From: Chara braunii
Taxonomy: Eukaryota; Streptophyta; Charophyceae; Charales; Characeae
Length of the DNA: 64,000 bases
Direction of reading: 5' to 3'
NCBI GenBank assembly: GCA_003427395.1
Contig: BFEA01000024.1
Span: forward strand, 500,044 to 564,043
Below the pieces are notes generated by a model. That model searched no databases, was not told the origin of the DNA, and saw only the letters and a program-made list of their open reading frames with translations. This document shows, piece after piece, positions 43,271 to 51,980 of this stretch. How positions within the stretch are numbered: the first letter of the stretch is position 1; every line of letters begins with the position of its first letter. A program made the translations under genes and the position numbers.

Positions 43271-45200
43271 TTAAAATACAGACATCACAAAGGACAGATG
43301 ATCAAAAGATTAAGTTTTGAACTAAGCGGCTATCGTCAAGGGCGTGCGAACGTGGCAAGCGGCAAGGATGTCGTCGACAGTCGCACGACACATGGAAAAT
43401 ACCCTGTAGGAATGTGATTACCAAAGTGCCGCCGAAAAATAATAAAGGTGACCATACTCCTTGAGGAAGGAGGACCGTCGGGAAAAATAGCACAACAACG
43501 CTGGTACTACAAGCGGATGAGATCAGTGGCATCAAGGAAAATAGTACCTTGGTGCAACCACATACGACCCTAGCATGTGACCTAGAGGGTCACCCAAGCG
43601 CGGCTTGACAAGAGCCTAAGGGTAGTGGAACTAGGGGAGGGGGTGCAAGCGGACTGCTTAGCATCAACTAGACAAGTGCCCAAGCACAAAAAACCTGAGA
43701 AATGGTGGCTCATTGAGTAGCCGAATGGTAAGGGCTAAAAAAGAAGTGAGAAAGTCCAAATTTTGTGGCTTTTAGGCCTTGAAACTCAGAAGGGACTCAA
43801 CAAGGATGCAAAAGATCACAAGGGCCTTAGTTTGAGATTGCCCGGGTACACCGAATTTGAAAAATGAGGTTTTACTATGGTCCGGGATAAAACGACCAGC
43901 AAAGGTAAGGAGAAAAAAAACTAGAGGGAGAATGGGAGAAGTGGGAGAGTGTGGGAGTGAAAAAGGGGCAAGCCACCACATCATGGTCAACTTATCCTTT
44001 TCCAAGGAAGGGCTAGGTACAAAATACAAACTTGCATCAAGTCTAGATGCAGTTGGGACTGAAACGGTAAAAAATAGATAATTGGAGGTCAAGGAAAACA
44101 CATGTTTTAAGTACATCTTGTGACCTAATTCACCCAAGGATGAATCGGGCACAGAGGGTGGGGAAAAAGAGAGTTCAGATACAATGAACTCAGAACTAAA
44201 GCTCCTAGAAGCTACCAGCTCACAAACGGACAAAAATGGACACCTATGAGAAAATAAAACACATGTTTAAGGTACATTTTGTGACTAGATTCATCCTAGG
44301 TTGAAACAGTCGCAAAATATCTTAGTTTTCTTCATTTTCTATCAGAAAAAAAATAAAGTAAGAGGGAAGTAGGTTGTGATACAACGGACCACAAAAAGTA
44401 AAGCAAACATATGTTTCAAGTACATTCGGAACCAATATTGAGTCCAGATGCACTTGGAAATGTGCCACCCCATTTTGTTTTAGTATGGGGCAAGTTTGAG
44501 GGCAATGGGGCTAGGAAAATGACCACCATTGCACTCCGAAAATTAACGGGTTGCAAGGGAGTGCTAAGTCCAAGGGAAAATGAGCCTTGACATCCTCAAG
44601 ATATTAGAAAACGATGTCTCAAGCATTGTAGCAAATAGTAACAGCAAATGGTAACTGCGGGATGAAGATCTAGCGAGCGAGAATATTCGACACACTCGAG
44701 ATACATGGGAAGAAGAAAATTCGGATTGATGGGGACTAGGGAGTCCCAAATAAAAATGAGACAGCATGGAAAATAATGTCGGGAACTAGAGGGACACAAG
44801 TAAAAATAATCACGAATTGGGAATCGATGAGACCGCCAGTAGGACTAGGATATGGAAGTAATGTGAGATGAGTGACAGGGACTTGAGTTGTTCCAAGAAA
44901 ATTAGGAGACAATATGAAGAATGGATCATCAAAGCAATACGCACCGTCAAGTCCAACATTTAGTGGTTGAAAATATTAACACTATTAGTTTCTGGAGACG
45001 AAGGAAGAAAAAAATGAAGAAGGGAGGCCTACATTGCAGTCCGAGATATCTCCGACCGGCCAAGCAAGAGAAAAATGGAGCCTTGAGTGACACTAGGCAT
45101 TAAATAGGCTGCAAAGAAAAAAATGAATTAAGGAGAGTTCCAAACTGAGACTAACGGTGGCAAAATGAAGCCCTCATGAGTATGTGGGTGTTATTATTGT
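43271..45200. other. unassigned, with short degenerate repeats
   Basis: No protein domain seen. At about 44095, 44255 and 44405 the phrase CACATGTTTYAAGTACAT recurs, followed each time by a related 30-40 bp stretch ending near a CTAGATGCA-like word. This hints at an old tandem repeat of about 150 bp. Confidence 0.45.
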
Positions 45201-45224
45201 GACCCGAGAAATAACGGACAACAA

Positions 45225-45481
45225 CTTGATCTAGATCTAGATCAAGATCTATGGCATAGAAAAAAAGTCAAATACTCTTTGACACTTATAAAATTAGAAA
45301 TGAAAGAAAAGAAAAGACAAAGGAGAGAAAATGGGGGGAGAACGAGACAAAGGGGGAGAAAAAGGTGGAGGAAAGATGCAAGGCTAGTTAGAACTGGCAA
45401 GTCCTTTCTGTGACATCATCACTCTGGATTTAGTGGAGGGACGTCCAGAGTGAAGAGATAAGGCCCCAATGGCCTTATCTC
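45225..45481. other. palindrome and paired hairpins
   Basis: A perfect palindrome at 45225-45246 (core TTGATCTAGATCTAGATCAA). Further on, ACTCTGGA (45421-45428) pairs with TCCAGAGT (45444-45451). Directly after, GAGATAAGGCC (45455-45465) pairs with GGCCTTATCTC (45471-45481) around a 5 nt loop. They are not linked to any recognised gene. Confidence 0.65.
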
Positions 45482-45631
45482 GGCAAAATCTAAATTAAAA
45501 AGAGAAAAACAAAATTATGGGACCGGTTGTCTTTTGGACAAAATGCAAATCTTTGGGAGAGACAATATGACCATTTTTGGTGATGCCAACTCAAACAGCC
45601 AACTCCAAAATGAATTGGCAGCCCAAAATGG

Positions 45632-45662
<31 letters not shown>

Positions 45663-46844
45663 CAAAAAATAGTGTATTTGGTAAAAAACACGAGGCCAAA
45701 TACACTAGAAATTTAAAACCAGAGCCATCGGGCTCAAATTTGAAGCAAGGACCGCTTGGGGTTAGCTCGGATTAGATCTTGCATTGGATCTTGACCCGAT
45801 TTGTGGTGGAAAATGAACCGAGGTACAAGGGATGACAAACTTAAAGAAAAAGTCAAAAAGGCCTTTTATTTTCAACCAAGGCTGTCCCTTGACTATTCAG
45901 ACCCAAGGGGCAACATATGAAGGTGAAAGTAAAGCATGGGGAGACCCTAAAGGCAGTCCGAGTTGGTACCAACCACCCAGACTGCATGTACTTGACCAAA
46001 ATAATGCCCGGGTGCGTCTGGAGAGACCCACTAGTGAAGGTTTTCCTTGGGGGTACCTCGGCTCACGTTGGGCACTTGGGAGAGGCCCAAGGGTTGGCCG
46101 GAGTGCTGTGGACAACCTATTTAAGCTGGGAATGCATTCCGCTTCCACACATTGGCATGAGTCAAGTAGATGCTGACCACATGAGGCCAAGAGAGCACTA
46201 GGCTCAGTCAGAGTGCGCAGAGGAGAATTGCTGCCAGTGTGGGAGCTTGAGGTAGACTCTAGGCTGGTGGAAGTGGCTACAGAGGCTGGTGGAAGTGGTG
46301 CTGGCCTAAGGGGGTGCTCCGCCATAGCCCTCGGGCTGTGAGGAAGAAGGAAAGGCTAGAGTGAGTCCACTTAGCCCACCTAGAGGGGAGGACTTTATAG
46401 CCTTAGTGTTAGGAGATTGCCATAGCCAAAGAGGGGCTGAGAAGGGAGTGATGAGGAAGGCTTGAAGAAGAAGGAAGTCATAGCCGGAGGGCAAGTGTGC
46501 AAGGGAAGAAAAAACTTCATTAGGATTGACATCACAAGACCAAGACGCTATAGGAGGTGAGTGGGAAACGAGAAGGTGCTCCCTTTGTTCATCACCTTCT
46601 TCTTCTTCTTCTTCTTTTGCTTTTTTTTTCTTTTTCTTTTTTTTTCTTTTTTTTTTCTTCTTCTCCTCCTCCTTCCTCTATTTCCTCTCTTCACTTCATG
46701 TCTCTATCTCCTCTCCTCTTCCCTCCTTTTTCTCTATAACTAACATTTCAGACTTGGGGGAAGTAGTTAGTAGCTCCCACAGTAGAGGTTATCTCTGTTA
46801 TGTCTACTCTCCTCATCTTCCTTGTGAATCACTACTTTGATCTT
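45482..46844. other. unassigned, possible LTR-like sequence
   Basis: Contains an A-run at about 45631-45659, a TATA-like CTATTTAAG near 46118 and a (TTC)n/T-rich tract at 46594-46665 resembling the gypsy1 LTR layout. No paired LTR or coding region was found, so it stays unassigned. Confidence 0.35.
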
Positions 46845-47041
46845 CGTCTTCCTAAGCTTTGGGAGTGAGTTTCTCTCACTCTCTCTCCATGTTTTGTCCA
46901 TCTCTTCACTTCCTTGCAAATCGCTACTTCACTTTTTACTTCAACTAGTTCTGTGAGTTTCTTTTCTCCATGTATTGTCTATTTTCTCACTTCCTTGTGA
47001 ATCGTCACTTTGATCTTTGTCTTTCGAAGCTTTGGGAGTGA

Positions 47042-47045
<4 letters not shown>
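46845..47045. repeat. ~90 bp satellite, block 1
   Basis: Monomers with landmarks CTCCATGTTTTGTCCATCTC, CTTCCTTGYRAATCG and AAGCTTTGGGAGTGAGTTTC. The block is interrupted in the CT-rich part of a monomer by Penelope-like copy B and resumes at 52699. Confidence 0.85.

Positions 47046-47117
<72 letters not shown>
47046..47117. repeat. (CT)n microsatellite at the 3' edge of Penelope-like copy B
   Basis: About 72 bp of pure CT that replaces the short CTCTCACTCTCTCTCC of the normal satellite monomer. Confidence 0.95.
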
Positions 47118-47121
<4 letters not shown>

Positions 47122-47126
47122 ACTTA

Positions 47127-47828
47127 TTACTTGGATTTTCCTTTCACCACGAGGGTGGTCTCATGCACACAGATCACATACATTGATAGGAAGAAGAAGA
47201 AGAAGCGAGCGATTGCGACATGAAAAATCCAATAAGCTCAGTACAACAACCCATTCCTCTCTCCATCCTCAATGCATGCAAGCTCATACATGGCACATTA
47301 GTGTCAGTCTCCACCTACACACCTGCGGCTTCCCCCTACGCCGCGTTTCGATCAGTTGCCAGCTGATCATCATCAGGGGGGTCCCTCGATCCTCACACCA
47401 AAAGACTGGCTACTTCGGAGCTGTTAGTTAAATACGTAGCCGCGTGCCAACACCCGCGGCTGGGCTGTAGCCGTTCCTAGTTTCCAATTATTCCTACTTT
47501 TTAACTTTGTACATCTACCCACCGTGACATCCTACAAAGATTCCTCATCTGACATCCTTATCCGCCGGCGTTGCGCTCTCTGAGACGTCCAGTCCGACCA
47601 AATCTATGCCTGATTCCCCGTTTCCTACATTCAGGTCGGATTCACCCGGTAGTCCTTATCGGTCGGACGTTTTTCAAACGGTATCTCGCACAAGCCACGT
47701 GTCGGATCTCTCAGTCTGGCCCTTCCCAGGTCCCATCCCCGCGAGCGGGCGCGTGTTCGAGTCCCACTGATGCCCCGTCCTCACCTTCTCTCTCTCTCTC
47801 CTCTCTCTCTCTCTTTCTCTCTCTCTCT
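47127..47828 (-). repeat. Penelope-like copy B, downstream pseudo-LTR
   Basis: Direct repeat of 51981-52698 with a few percent differences. The RT reading frame runs into it and ends at 47674, so the last ~50 codons are encoded by the repeat. A GTTCGAGTCCC box on the plus strand resembles a tRNA T-arm. Confidence 0.88.
47332..47381 (-). ncRNA. hammerhead ribozyme, downstream pseudo-LTR of copy B
   Basis: Minus strand: CCCCC (stem I), CTGATGA (47376-47370), one extra T, GATCAG / loop CTGGCAA / CTGATC (stem II, 6 perfect pairs), GAAA (47349-47346), then stem III ACG-CGG-CGT. The cleavage triplet GTA ends at 47337, and GGGGG pairs with the five Cs. Every core position fits a type I hammerhead except the extra base after A9. 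An extra residue at that place has been described in a viroid hammerhead. Predicted cleavage is between 47337 and 47336. Confidence 0.82.
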
Positions 47829-49050
47829 TGTCCTCCTCTACCTCCATCCTAGTAGGATGGAGGTGTCGAAGGTCAATATGCTGTCTTTCTGCAAAGATCC
47901 GGATCATCTGTGTAATCACTGTCTCCGGATATGATTTCATGGGCAGTTCCTCCTTGAGGCACAAGATCGGCAGATCCCTCGTCGTTGTGTCGGTCGAGCA
48001 TCTCATGATACGGTGCAGGTAGCTCAGGATCATGGCTGACTTGGTCTGCTTATCGCTGTAGGATCTGTAGTCCTGGATCTCTTGGTACACCAGGGCTCTG
48101 CCTTGGGTCACGCAGTCATGATTCTTCATCACGAGCATGGAGGAGATTTTTGGTCCTTCCTTGTCCACGAGGATTTTGCATCCCAGGAACAACAGCGTGC
48201 CATCCCCCTCGTCCGTGCGTTGGATTACTAGATCCGACGGGTAGCATGACAGCAGTTTGTGCATGATGTCCCGTGCTGTACATGCTGCATCGATCTTGTT
48301 TCTCACATATCGGATGAAGATCGCCACATCATCCATCAGCCGCAACCCAAGGAGTCTCTTACGATCTGTCTTCAGGCTCTGGATGAACATCGCCTCACTT
48401 TTGGCGCATAGGATGCACGCAAGGGCCGGGCTCGTGTGTCCCCCCATGGGGATACCTCTAATCTGTTGTATCAGTTCTCCTTCAGCCAGGCTATAGGAGT
48501 GATCCAGCTCATATCTCACCCAGCTGCGTACGGCCGCAAACTTCACCGATTGGTGTCCTTCCCTCGCTTTACGGCCCATCGCCGGCTTCTTTCCTCTGCA
48601 GTTCACGTTCACCCTGTCGTATCCCTTCACTTGCATCATCATTGTCAGCCAATCCAACGCCTCTCGTATCTCCTTGTGTGAAAGCTCTGCGAACATATTC
48701 TTTATGTCGAAGCTCGCGGTCATGACTCCGTGCTTGGATTCCAGTCCCGACGACCATGATACCAGTCGCTTGATGGCGTCTTCTGATGATGTCGTGTTAA
48801 AGTGGAGCTTCCTCGCCAGACAGCCCAGCATGCAGTACAGTGCTTTAGCTACCTTCTTTGCTCCTTCCTTCATAGGTGCGTTCCATGACGGGGCTATAGG
48901 CCTCCACCTCGTAGGGTCTTTCTGCTTCGGTATCACGTATGCATCGCCATACCTCCCTTTCTTCCTCCAGGATCCGAGTGACTTCAGCCCCGCTTCTTCA
49001 TAGTCTCTACTCCCTCGTACTAATGCATCTTCCTCCTTCAGGTCACTCAT
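47674..49050 (-). CDS. Penelope-like reverse transcriptase, copy B (C-terminal part of ORF2)
   Basis: 458 codons in the same frame as the GIY-YIG ORF, separated from it only by a TGA at 49090 and 12 codons. GDAYVIPKQKDPTRWRPIAP (residues 35-54) is followed by ASFDIKNMFAELSHKE (DIK at 115-117), then IRGIPMGGHTSPALACILC (198-215). The catalytic motif C is GLRLMDDVAIFI with RLMDD at 237-241, and LLFLGCKI follows (286-293). The usual Tyr/Phe before x-D-D is Leu, and the phrase resembles the RLVDD of telomerase, the sister group of Penelope RTs. The protein would copy element RNA at a nicked target. The Arg/Glu-rich tail is encoded by pseudo-LTR microsatellite. Confidence 0.88.
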   Translation of the reverse strand: MSDLKEEDALVRGSRDYEEAGLKSLGSWRKKGRYGDAYVIPKQKDPTRWRPIAPSWNAPMKEGAKKVAKALYCMLGCLARKLHFNTTSSEDAIKRLVSWSSGLESKHGVMTASFDIKNMFAELSHKEIREALDWLTMMMQVKGYDRVNVNCRGKKPAMGRKAREGHQSVKFAAVRSWVRYELDHSYSLAEGELIQQIRGIPMGGHTSPALACILCAKSEAMFIQSLKTDRKRLLGLRLMDDVAIFIRYVRNKIDAACTARDIMHKLLSCYPSDLVIQRTDEGDGTLLFLGCKILVDKEGPKISSMLVMKNHDCVTQGRALVYQEIQDYRSYSDKQTKSAMILSYLHRIMRCSTDTTTRDLPILCLKEELPMKSYPETVITQMIRIFAERQHIDLRHLHPTRMEVEEDKRERERERERREREKVRTGHQWDSNTRPLAGMGPGKGQTERSDTWLVRDTV

Positions 49051-49089
49051 GATGAAACTATCCCCATGCCAAAACGTATCACGCAGGGC

Positions 49090-50610
49090 TCACGCATATA
49101 CCACCGGGCATACTATGTATGTTGCGCCTGGATTTCGGTCCATCGACATACGTACGAGCCCGCGTAATTTCTTCCTCCATTTTAGCGTCTCATGATACCA
49201 GTCGTCCCGAGGTGTGTCCCTGCTGCTGACACATTCCTCCACGTCATTAATGCTAACGGTGAGGTTCTTCCCTGTGTAGCTAAACAGTCCTCCGAGGTCA
49301 TCCAGCAAGGCCGTGATGATCCCGCGCCTCACCTGCTTCGTCCTTTGCATCGGAATATTCCTGGCGTTCAGGAGGAAGTCCGGGGCACCGAGATCCGACA
49401 GACTGCATCGCACATGTCCTTCCACAATAGGGAAGGGGCTCTCTGCGCATTTGCAGATGCTACCAGACGAGCGTGCATAGTCTCGCTGGTTGTGAAGTAG
49501 GTCGCCAATCGTTTGTTTTTTCATCCAGACGATGCGAACATGCCTTCGTACGATAACAGTGTTGATCTCGCTCAAGCCTAGTTCCCCGATCTTCAGCCTC
49601 GCAACGTCGCCCACCTTCTTTCTATCCACTCGATCGTCATATGAAATTTTCACTGTATGTTTCTTTCTAAGATTGATCCCCACCTTCTCATTTACTACTT
49701 TCGATATGATTGTCCTAATTCTCTGCCTACTCCTCTTGTCTAGACCCCTAGTAGCTTGGTACATATAGGTGAGCTCGTGGTGTTCTTTCTTCCATAGCAA
49801 CTTCCTACGCCATGGTTGGGTCAGAAGAAGGAGAAGTTCTCGCCGGACCCTGGCTGGGTAGGTGACAGTCTCTGTTGATTCTCTGATCGTCAGCATTCCT
49901 CCGCGTTCGATCAACGCCTTCCCTTCCCTAAGTAGGCACAATGTCCCGCTCATCTCCATCTTCGACATGCCAAACCTCCGTTTGATGACCTTCCAGTCCT
50001 CGCACCATATTTCTCCTCTACATTTAATGAGTACATTCTTCCTGCCTTCCTTTATTGCCCGCTCTAGGTACTCGGTCATCCTGGTAGTCGCCAATCCCCC
50101 CGTGCCTATAAATCTAAGGATTTGTCCCTTCTTCCCCCGCGCATTCCTTCTCCTTTTCCTTTCCCGTTTGCCTTTCCTTTTCTTTCGCCTTTTCGGTTGC
50201 CTCGGGTTCTTATCTTGTAGATTAAGTGCCAGAGACCATCTCCTGATGAGGCAGCTCTCGATCTGCCTACGATCTATCCCGTCTGCTTCTGCCGTCGTTA
50301 GTGGTATCGCGATATAGTCATCCGTACCTACCTTTCGCAGCCATCTGTACAGAGGTTGGCATTTATATTCTTTCCCGGTGCTGCAGGCTACATGCTTCGT
50401 CCATCTATGTGAGAGATCCCTACTGGTATGACCTATATAGATCTTCCTACACTTCGTCGAGATCAGTGTGTACACGCAGCGAGTAGGCTTCTCCCACTCT
50501 ATCTTCTCATCCTCCCATAGATCGCGGAACTTTTCAGCCCATGGTACCGCTCCCTGTAACATCAGAATCACCAGGATATATCTAAGCGCAGTGTCGATCT
50601 GGTCCCGCAC
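49090..50610 (-). CDS. GIY-YIG endonuclease and linker, copy B (N-terminal part of ORF2)
   Basis: 506 codons. The nuclease lies in residues 45-130: CVYTLISTKCRKIYIGHTSR holds GIY and YIG, DLSHRWTKH gives the conserved Arg and His, and RRQIESCLIRRWSLALN gives the catalytic Glu and LN. A basic patch follows (KRRKKRKGKRERKRRRNARG). The linker VWMKKQTIGDLLHNQRD leads to ICKCAESPFPIVEGHVRCSL, a probable CxC...HxxC zinc site known from Penelope linkers. The frame ends at TGA (49090-49092); the same frame reopens as the RT, so a single nonsense change splits one ~979-codon ORF2. Start chosen at 50610, the first ATG of the open frame. Confidence 0.88.
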   Translation of the reverse strand: MRDQIDTALRYILVILMLQGAVPWAEKFRDLWEDEKIEWEKPTRCVYTLISTKCRKIYIGHTSRDLSHRWTKHVACSTGKEYKCQPLYRWLRKVGTDDYIAIPLTTAEADGIDRRQIESCLIRRWSLALNLQDKNPRQPKRRKKRKGKRERKRRRNARGKKGQILRFIGTGGLATTRMTEYLERAIKEGRKNVLIKCRGEIWCEDWKVIKRRFGMSKMEMSGTLCLLREGKALIERGGMLTIRESTETVTYPARVRRELLLLLTQPWRRKLLWKKEHHELTYMYQATRGLDKRSRQRIRTIISKVVNEKVGINLRKKHTVKISYDDRVDRKKVGDVARLKIGELGLSEINTVIVRRHVRIVWMKKQTIGDLLHNQRDYARSSGSICKCAESPFPIVEGHVRCSLSDLGAPDFLLNARNIPMQRTKQVRRGIITALLDDLGGLFSYTGKNLTVSINDVEECVSSRDTPRDDWYHETLKWRKKLRGLVRMSMDRNPGATYIVCPVVYA

Positions 50611-50685
50611 AGTCCTATCTCTAATGCATTTCCTTTAAATTACCATCAGATCCCACATCGCCCAGACTCGGTCGAGGTTCACATG

Positions 50686-51540
50686 TCAGGCGTCCATTAG
50701 ATCCAGATCTCTCTCCGGTGTTGCTTCGTCTTCATCGTTATTATGCGTGTTGCTTGTGCGTAGGATGGCCTCCTGCATCCGACTGCTGACCAGTCCCTTG
50801 ATAGTCTTCTCCCTGGTCTCGTATTCAATCTGTTCTTCATCACAAAGGCATTGTAGTTCAGCCATTGTCCTCGTACGGAGGAAGCTCTTCATACTCATGC
50901 AGTAGTCCACCACGTTCATCTTTGATCCCTCCGTTGTGATTTCTCTCCATCCCATCAACGAAGCCTCATTGTCCACCACCAGGTTTCTTCTGGTCTGCGA
51001 TCGTGTCCTTGGCGTCCGCGGTGTGGTAGGCTCCTCGATCCAGATCCCCAGATTCGGTTGTCTGACCCGCTTCTGAGATTTCGGTGGCCGCAGTGGTGTA
51101 CCCGGGGTTACTTCCCTCTGCCTCATTGCTGGTCGCGCAGAAGATGAAGGGGCGAATCGATCTTCTTCCAGGTCCTTTTCCCTGCGCGTCTGCTCCATCT
51201 CCCATTCTATCTCCTGCTCCATCACCTTTCTCTTTGCGCGTGCTTGTTCTTTCTCCTCCTTCAGTCTCCTTAGTTGCGCCAACTTATGCCGTAATTCTTC
51301 TCTCTCTTTCTTCGGGCTCTCCTCCCTAGCCAGCTCTTTCTCTAGATCCACCACTTCCCTTCTCAGTTTTCCAATGGCCTCACGTTGATGGTCTCTGGTC
51401 TGCATCTTCGATCTCATGTCTTCCATCTGGCCTAGCAACTTATCGTGCAGGGTCTTCAGTTGAGTGGTCATCCCTGTCATGAGTCTAGCATCGCGTAGCC
51501 CTCCTTGCCTATCTATCTCGCTCTTGTGTTGCCGATGCAT
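50686..51540 (-). CDS. Penelope-like ORF1, coiled coil and SAP-like end, copy B
   Basis: 284 codons. Residues about 40-140 are a long charged coiled coil (LRREVVDLEKELAREESPKK and following). A Pro/Arg-rich part with PTTPRTPRTRSQTRRNLV follows. Near the end TMAELQCLCDEEQIEYETRE, then KTIKGLVSSRMQEAI, resembles a SAP domain. Copy A has the same order. It overlaps the zinc-knuckle frame by 32 bp in another frame, so either a frameshift mutation or programmed frameshifting joins them. Likely role: binding element RNA and multimerising, by analogy with gag-like proteins. Confidence 0.7.
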   Translation of the reverse strand: MHRQHKSEIDRQGGLRDARLMTGMTTQLKTLHDKLLGQMEDMRSKMQTRDHQREAIGKLRREVVDLEKELAREESPKKEREELRHKLAQLRRLKEEKEQARAKRKVMEQEIEWEMEQTRREKDLEEDRFAPSSSARPAMRQREVTPGTPLRPPKSQKRVRQPNLGIWIEEPTTPRTPRTRSQTRRNLVVDNEASLMGWREITTEGSKMNVVDYCMSMKSFLRTRTMAELQCLCDEEQIEYETREKTIKGLVSSRMQEAILRTSNTHNNDEDEATPERDLDLMDA

Positions 51541-51880
51541 TTCTTCTTCCCTTCTCTGCCTCTCCTCTTCCAGTTTTTGCCTTTCCTCGTCCTTCTGCCG
51601 ATCTTTCTTTCCTTCTTTCCCTTGCTAACTCTGAGCATAGTTCTCTCATCCAACTAATGTCCTCCATGTCCTTTTTCTGTTGCCACGTCAGGCCACTATA
51701 TCTGTAGTAACTACCTCCGCTATTCTCATTCTGGCTATTACTCGCCGTCGCGCCTGCACGTTGCGGGCAGTCCCGCGCAAAGTGGCCGTCCTTCCCGCAC
51801 GTATAGCACACCATTTTCGTACGTCCCTTCTCCGTCGTACTACCTCCCTCCGTCCACTGTTGATTCTCCCCGTCTCCCAC
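51509..51880 (-). CDS. Penelope-like ORF1, zinc-knuckle segment, copy B
   Basis: 123 codons. MVCYTCGKDGHFARDCPQRA contains a complete CCHC zinc knuckle (C-x2-C-x4-H-x4-C, residues 25-38). A polar stretch and then a helical LCSELARERRKERSAEGRGK follow. It is the first coding segment after the upstream pseudo-LTR. An N-terminal zinc knuckle before the coiled coil is the reverse of normal gag order. Confidence 0.75.
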   Translation of the reverse strand: MGDGENQQWTEGGSTTEKGRTKMVCYTCGKDGHFARDCPQRAGATASNSQNENSGGSYYRYSGLTWQQKKDMEDISWMRELCSELARERRKERSAEGRGKAKTGRGEAEKGRRNASATQERDR

Positions 51881-51980
51881 TACCTCCCAATTGCTATCGT
51901 TTATTCCCGTCCTCGCTCATTGCACGTCTAGCGACCACCGTTCTAGGTGTCCTTCCCAGTCAGTTATCGCCCCACTCCTC

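Noticed and set aside
43700-43740. tRNA-like sequence around GGTGGCTCATTGAGTAGCCG
   Set aside because: Only an A-box-like resemblance; no cloverleaf could be drawn.
45200-46860. A third LTR family starting TGTGACCC and ending after the (TTC)n tract
   Set aside because: No second copy, primer-binding site, polypurine tract or coding region supports it.
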